The notes beneath the pieces were generated by a model. The model saw only the letters and a program-made list of their open reading frames with translations, was not told the origin of the DNA and ran no database searches. The translations under genes were made by a program, and so were the position numbers. Below are positions 60,540 through 64,000 of a stretch of 64,000 bases of DNA, piece after piece (position 1 is the first letter of the stretch; each line of letters opens with the position of its first letter). Source of the stretch: DATAQC01 sp038232455 (GTDB taxonomy: Bacteria; Actinomycetota; Acidimicrobiia; Acidimicrobiales; AC-14); NCBI GenBank assembly GCA_038232455.1, contig JBBSHU010000003.1, positions 3,105-67,104 on the forward strand. The letters run 5' to 3'.

Positions 60540-63485
60540 GTGCGTCCCCCCACTGATCTGCCTCGGCGGCCAACCCAGCGCCACCGACTCGGCCTTGTGC
60601 TCGTTGCCGTGGTGGTCTTCGTGCTCTTGTTGCTGGCGGTCTCGTTGCGGGGCATCGCCGGCTTTTACACCGACTATCTGTGGTTCGGCGAGCTCAGGCT
60701 GACGAGCGTCTGGAAGGGCGTACTCGGGGCCAAAGCGGCCATGGCCTTGGTGTTCACCGCGTTGTTCTTCGTGCTCATGTGGGTGAATCTGGCCGTCGCC
60801 GACCGCATCGCTCCCAAGTTCCGTCCTACCGGCCCCGAGGAGCAGATCGTCGAGCGATATCACGCACTGGTCGGTCCTCGGGCCGGGCTTGTCCGTATCG
60901 GCGTGTCCCTGCTCTTTGCCCTCATCGCCGGGCCGGGGACGGCGGGACAGTGGAACTCGTGGATCCTGTTTCGCAACCGAGTGGACTTCGGTACCAAGGA
61001 CCCTCTGTTTCACAAGGACATCGGGTTCTTCGTCTTCCAGCTGCCGTTCATCAAGTTCGTGGTCGACTGGCTCTTCGCTGCGGTGGTGATCGTGGTCATC
61101 GTCACGGCCGTGGCCCACTACCTCAACGGTGGCATCCGGTTCCAGACGCCCATGCAGAAGGTGACCCCGCAGGTGAAGGTCCACCTGTCGGTCCTGTTGG
61201 CTGCCCTCGCCCTTCTCAAGGCGGTCGGCTACGTCCTGCAGCGCTACGAGCTGGTCTACTCCACCCGGGGGGTGGTCAGCGGGGCGAGCTATACCGACGT
61301 CAAGGCACAACTCCCAGCGCTGAACCTGCTGATCGGGATCTCGGTCATCGCCGGACTGCTGTTCCTGGTGAACATCTTCTGGCGGGGATGGGTGCTGCCC
61401 GTCGCTGCTGTCGGTCTGTGGGCGCTGGTGTCGGTGGCTGCGGGCACGGCCTACCCGGCCCTGGTCCAGAAGTTCAAGGTCCAGCCGAACGAGTCGACCA
61501 AAGAGCAGCCCTACATCGCTCGCAACATCAACGCCACCAGGGCGGCTTTCAACATCAAGGACACGGCGGTCACCGACTTCGCCTATCGCGACGACCTCAA
61601 CGCGACCGACCTGGCCAAGAACCAGGAGACCATTCGCAACGTCCGCCTCTGGGACCCCGCCATCCTCACCGAGGACTACAAGCGCCTCCAGGAGATCCGG
61701 AACTTCTACCAGTTCAACGATGTCGACGTCGACCGCTATGGCCTCACCGCGTCGGAGCGGGTGACCCAGGTGCTCGTCGCCGCCCGGGAGCTCAACATCG
61801 AGGGCATCCCGTCGCCTTCATGGGTGAACCAGCACCTGGTGTACACGCACGGCTACGGGGTGGTGGGCTCCCCGGCCAACGCTGTAGCCCCCGACGGCAA
61901 CCCCAATCTGTTGGTCAAGGACCTGCCCCCCACGCCTGAGAACGGTCCTCTCACCGTGACCAACAACGCCATCTACTTCGGCGAGAGGCTTCCCGGCTAC
62001 GCCATCGTGAAGACCAAGCAGCAGGAGATCGACTTCACCGAGGCCAACGGCACCAACCACACCAGCACCTATCACGGCACCGGCGGTGTGACCATGAGCT
62101 CGTGGGTGCGCCGAGCGGCCCTGGCCCTGCGTTTCGGCGACCCCAACCCGCTCATCTCCGGGTTCGTCACCCCCGAGTCCAAGGCCATCTACATCCGCGA
62201 CATCGACGAGCGGGTCCGCAAGGCCGCGCCGTTCCTGAAGTACGACAGCGACCCGTACCCGGTGCTGTTCAACGACCGGATCGAGTGGATCTACGACGCC
62301 TACACCACGACCAGCCAGTACCCGTACTCGCAGCCGGCCGACACCTCGCGAGTTCCGCCCGGTAGCGGTCTGCAGAGTGGTTTCAACTACGCACGCAACT
62401 CGGTGAAGGTGGTCATCGACGCCTACGACGGTTCCATGAAGTTCTTCGTCATGGACAAGTCCGACCCGCTCGTACGGGCCTACAGCAAGGCCTTTCCGAA
62501 GCTGTTCACCGACGGCGTCACCATGGACCCGGGTCTTCGGGAGCACCTCCGCTACCCCGAGGACCTGTTCCGGGTCCAGACCAACATGTACGGGCTGTAC
62601 CACATGACCAACGCCGGGGCCTTCTACAACAAGACCGACGGCTGGGACATCGCCCAGTCGCCCGGAGCCGTCGGCGGGGCCGTCACCCTCGCGCCCGGGG
62701 GCCAGGTCGTGCAGTCCCGCGCCCCGCGGATGCAGCCGTACTACCTGCAGACGCGCCTCCCCGGCGAGACCGGCGAGGGCTTCTTGATCCTCGAGCCGTT
62801 CGTCCCGTTGTCCAAGGACGACAGCCGTAAGGATCTCACCGCGTTCATGGTGGCCAAGAGCGATCCGGCCGACTACGGGAAGTTACAGGTCTACGTGATG
62901 CCCCGACAGAAACAGATCGACGGGCCGGCCCTGGTAAACGCGCGCATCAACCAGCAACCGGAGATCTCCAAGGAGATCACCCTGCTCGGATCACCGGGCC
63001 AGGGGTCGAAAGTGACGCTCGGAAACATGCTGTTGGTACCGATCGAGGAATCACTGCTCTACATCCAACCGCTCTACGTGTCGTCGGAGAACACGCCGCT
63101 GCCCCAGCTCAAACGGGTGATCGTGGTGTACGCCGACAAGGTGGTGATGCGGGAATCGCTCGAGCTTGCCCTAACCGACATCTTCGGCGGCGCCCCACCC
63201 ACACTCGAGCAGACGCCGACGGCTGGTCAACCGCCGCCATCGGGTACGCCACCCCCGGCTGCCAGCCCCTCGCCCCCCACGGGGGCGGCGGGCACAGCCC
63301 AGAGCCTCCTGACCCAGGCCTCCGACCACTACAAGACCGCCGATATCGCCCTGAGGAACGGCGACCTGGCGACCTACCAGAAGGAGAGCAACGCGGCGCG
63401 TGACCTGGTCGCCCAGGCCGCCACGGCCCTGGGCACCGGTCCGCCTCCCACGACCGCCGCTCCCCCCACCCTGGCTCCGTCGTAA
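60540..63485 (+). CDS. UPF0182 (COG1615) membrane protein
   Basis: 981 residues, a length typical of this actinobacterial family. Seven membrane helices in the first 300 residues (YTDYLWFGELRLTSVWKGV is diagnostic), then a large extracytoplasmic domain (KEQPYIARNINATRAAFNI, RVPPGSGLQSGFNYARNSVK) and a Pro-rich segment with a short C-terminal helix region. The function is not established; homologues are conserved but uncharacterised. GTG start. The initiator tRNA follows 27 nt after the stop. Confidence 0.95.
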   Translation: MRPPTDLPRRPTQRHRLGLVLVAVVVFVLLLLAVSLRGIAGFYTDYLWFGELRLTSVWKGVLGAKAAMALVFTALFFVLMWVNLAVADRIAPKFRPTGPEEQIVERYHALVGPRAGLVRIGVSLLFALIAGPGTAGQWNSWILFRNRVDFGTKDPLFHKDIGFFVFQLPFIKFVVDWLFAAVVIVVIVTAVAHYLNGGIRFQTPMQKVTPQVKVHLSVLLAALALLKAVGYVLQRYELVYSTRGVVSGASYTDVKAQLPALNLLIGISVIAGLLFLVNIFWRGWVLPVAAVGLWALVSVAAGTAYPALVQKFKVQPNESTKEQPYIARNINATRAAFNIKDTAVTDFAYRDDLNATDLAKNQETIRNVRLWDPAILTEDYKRLQEIRNFYQFNDVDVDRYGLTASERVTQVLVAARELNIEGIPSPSWVNQHLVYTHGYGVVGSPANAVAPDGNPNLLVKDLPPTPENGPLTVTNNAIYFGERLPGYAIVKTKQQEIDFTEANGTNHTSTYHGTGGVTMSSWVRRAALALRFGDPNPLISGFVTPESKAIYIRDIDERVRKAAPFLKYDSDPYPVLFNDRIEWIYDAYTTTSQYPYSQPADTSRVPPGSGLQSGFNYARNSVKVVIDAYDGSMKFFVMDKSDPLVRAYSKAFPKLFTDGVTMDPGLREHLRYPEDLFRVQTNMYGLYHMTNAGAFYNKTDGWDIAQSPGAVGGAVTLAPGGQVVQSRAPRMQPYYLQTRLPGETGEGFLILEPFVPLSKDDSRKDLTAFMVAKSDPADYGKLQVYVMPRQKQIDGPALVNARINQQPEISKEITLLGSPGQGSKVTLGNMLLVPIEESLLYIQPLYVSSENTPLPQLKRVIVVYADKVVMRESLELALTDIFGGAPPTLEQTPTAGQPPPSGTPPPAASPSPPTGAAGTAQSLLTQASDHYKTADIALRNGDLATYQKESNAARDLVAQAATALGTGPPPTTAAPPTLAPS

Positions 63486-63512
63486 CGGGTCGGTGCTAAA
63501 GTAAGGCTACGC

Positions 63513-63589
<77 letters not shown>

Positions 63590-63607
63590 ACGAACGACAG
63601 TTCAACG

Positions 63608-63640
63608 GAGCCCGCCGAGACGATCGGCGGGCTCTTCCTG
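63608..63640 (+). terminator. Rho-independent-type terminator after initiator tRNA
   Basis: An 11-bp perfect stem GAGCCCGCCGA/TCGGCGGGCTC with a GACGA loop, followed by TTCCT. The T-tract is weak, but the stem and position after the tRNA support termination. Confidence 0.85.
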
Positions 63641-63891
63641 TCCCTGGCACCCGGCTTCGTGGCAACCCGCCCCCTGAAAGGGGTGCCTACCCCCTGGCCG
63701 CGGTGTGCGGTCAATGCCACACTTGGTCGGTGCGACCAGGGTTTCGGCTCAACGAGACCACCAGCACGAGACACGCCGGTCCTCATGCGCGAGCGGACCT
63801 CGACAGCCACTCCGGCGGCGGTAACCTCACCTTCGGTTCGTCGGACACAGCGCCCCGCTTCGGAGCCTGTCAAGCATTCTGAGACCAGAGA
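63641..63891. other. Non-coding stretch after tRNA terminator
   Basis: About 250 bp with no convincing open frame in any phase. It holds a short hairpin ACCCCCTGAAAGGGGT-like sequence near 63669-63684. No promoter or mobile-element end was recognised. Confidence 0.5.
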
Positions 63892-64000
63892 TCAGGATTT
63901 CTTCTGTGCGTCGTTGGTGATGGTGGGCTTGTTGATCCAGGCGACGGTCGGCATCTTCGGTGGCGTTGGGCGGCGGTTGCAGAACCGGCGGGGGTTCATC
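63892..64000 (-). CDS. Possible 3' end of a gene entering from the right edge
   Basis: The minus strand has 35 sense codons before a TGA at 63892-63894, reading MNPRRFCNRRPTPPKMPTVA from the ATG at 63999 if that is a start. The frame may continue beyond the window. No family is recognised, and the short basic text may be non-coding. Confidence 0.25.
   Translation of the reverse strand, partial: MNPRRFCNRRPTPPKMPTVAWINKPTITNDAQKKS

Overview
The window is very GC-rich, densely coding, and uses many GTG starts and ATGA/GTGA stop-start overlaps. Two WhiB proteins, a SenX3-RegX3-like pair, F420-type enzymes, a class E-like sortase, a DUF2342 zincin, UPF0182, a DivIVA-domain protein and form I CO dehydrogenase together point to Actinomycetota. 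The class is probably Acidimicrobiia or a close relative, which is inference from gene content only. No ribosomal RNA, CRISPR array, intact insertion sequence or prophage is visible. The window looks like ordinary chromosome with a few decayed patches.

Layout: 1-6.4 kb holds a partial response regulator, a SirB1-like protein, a NifU-N protein, PEP carboxylase, a frameshifted VOC gene, a decayed HNH fragment, a macro-domain gene and a WhiB gene beside a 22-bp perfect palindrome. 6.4-11.3 kb holds formiminotransferase, an LLM oxidoreductase, TatA, an ECF sigma/anti-sigma/RseB-like trio and a second WhiB. 11.3-18.3 kb is a phosphate regulon: an 11-bp-phased Pho box, pstSCAB-phoU and a two-component system. 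18.3-31 kb holds a capA relic, a SodC-like protein, a ParA-CHAD pair, uppP divergent from blaI-M56 across a BlaI-type operator, a frameshifted F420-type gene, DksA/TraR, polyphosphate kinase, CYTH-CHAD, Nudix, SixA and an esterase.

31.5-42 kb is an aerobic form I CO dehydrogenase island: coxD/E-like maturation genes, coxMSL with the AYRCSFR signature, two XdhC-family genes, coxG, mocA and moaA. A consensus promoter precedes coxM, and moaE lies further on at 47.4 kb. 42-54.4 kb holds Ppx/GppA, an MFS transporter, DUF2342, an HtrA-like protease, MreB, a lipoprotein hydrolase, a P450, a HEAT protein, a sortase and a PDZ-Lon protease. 54.5-63.5 kb is an envelope or division block: a large sensor kinase, a FecR-like lipoprotein, a DivIVA protein with a phage Mu-F-like C-terminus and UPF0182. 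The initiator tRNA follows.

Phosphate is the main theme. Uptake (Pst), sensing (PhoU, SenX3-RegX3), storage (Ppk), hydrolysis (Ppx) and two polyphosphate-binding CHAD proteins lie within about 32 kb. One CHAD gene is translationally coupled to a ParA ATPase, which suggests a candidate polyphosphate-granule positioning system. The second theme is energy from CO, with cofactor synthesis and enzyme maturation encoded together.
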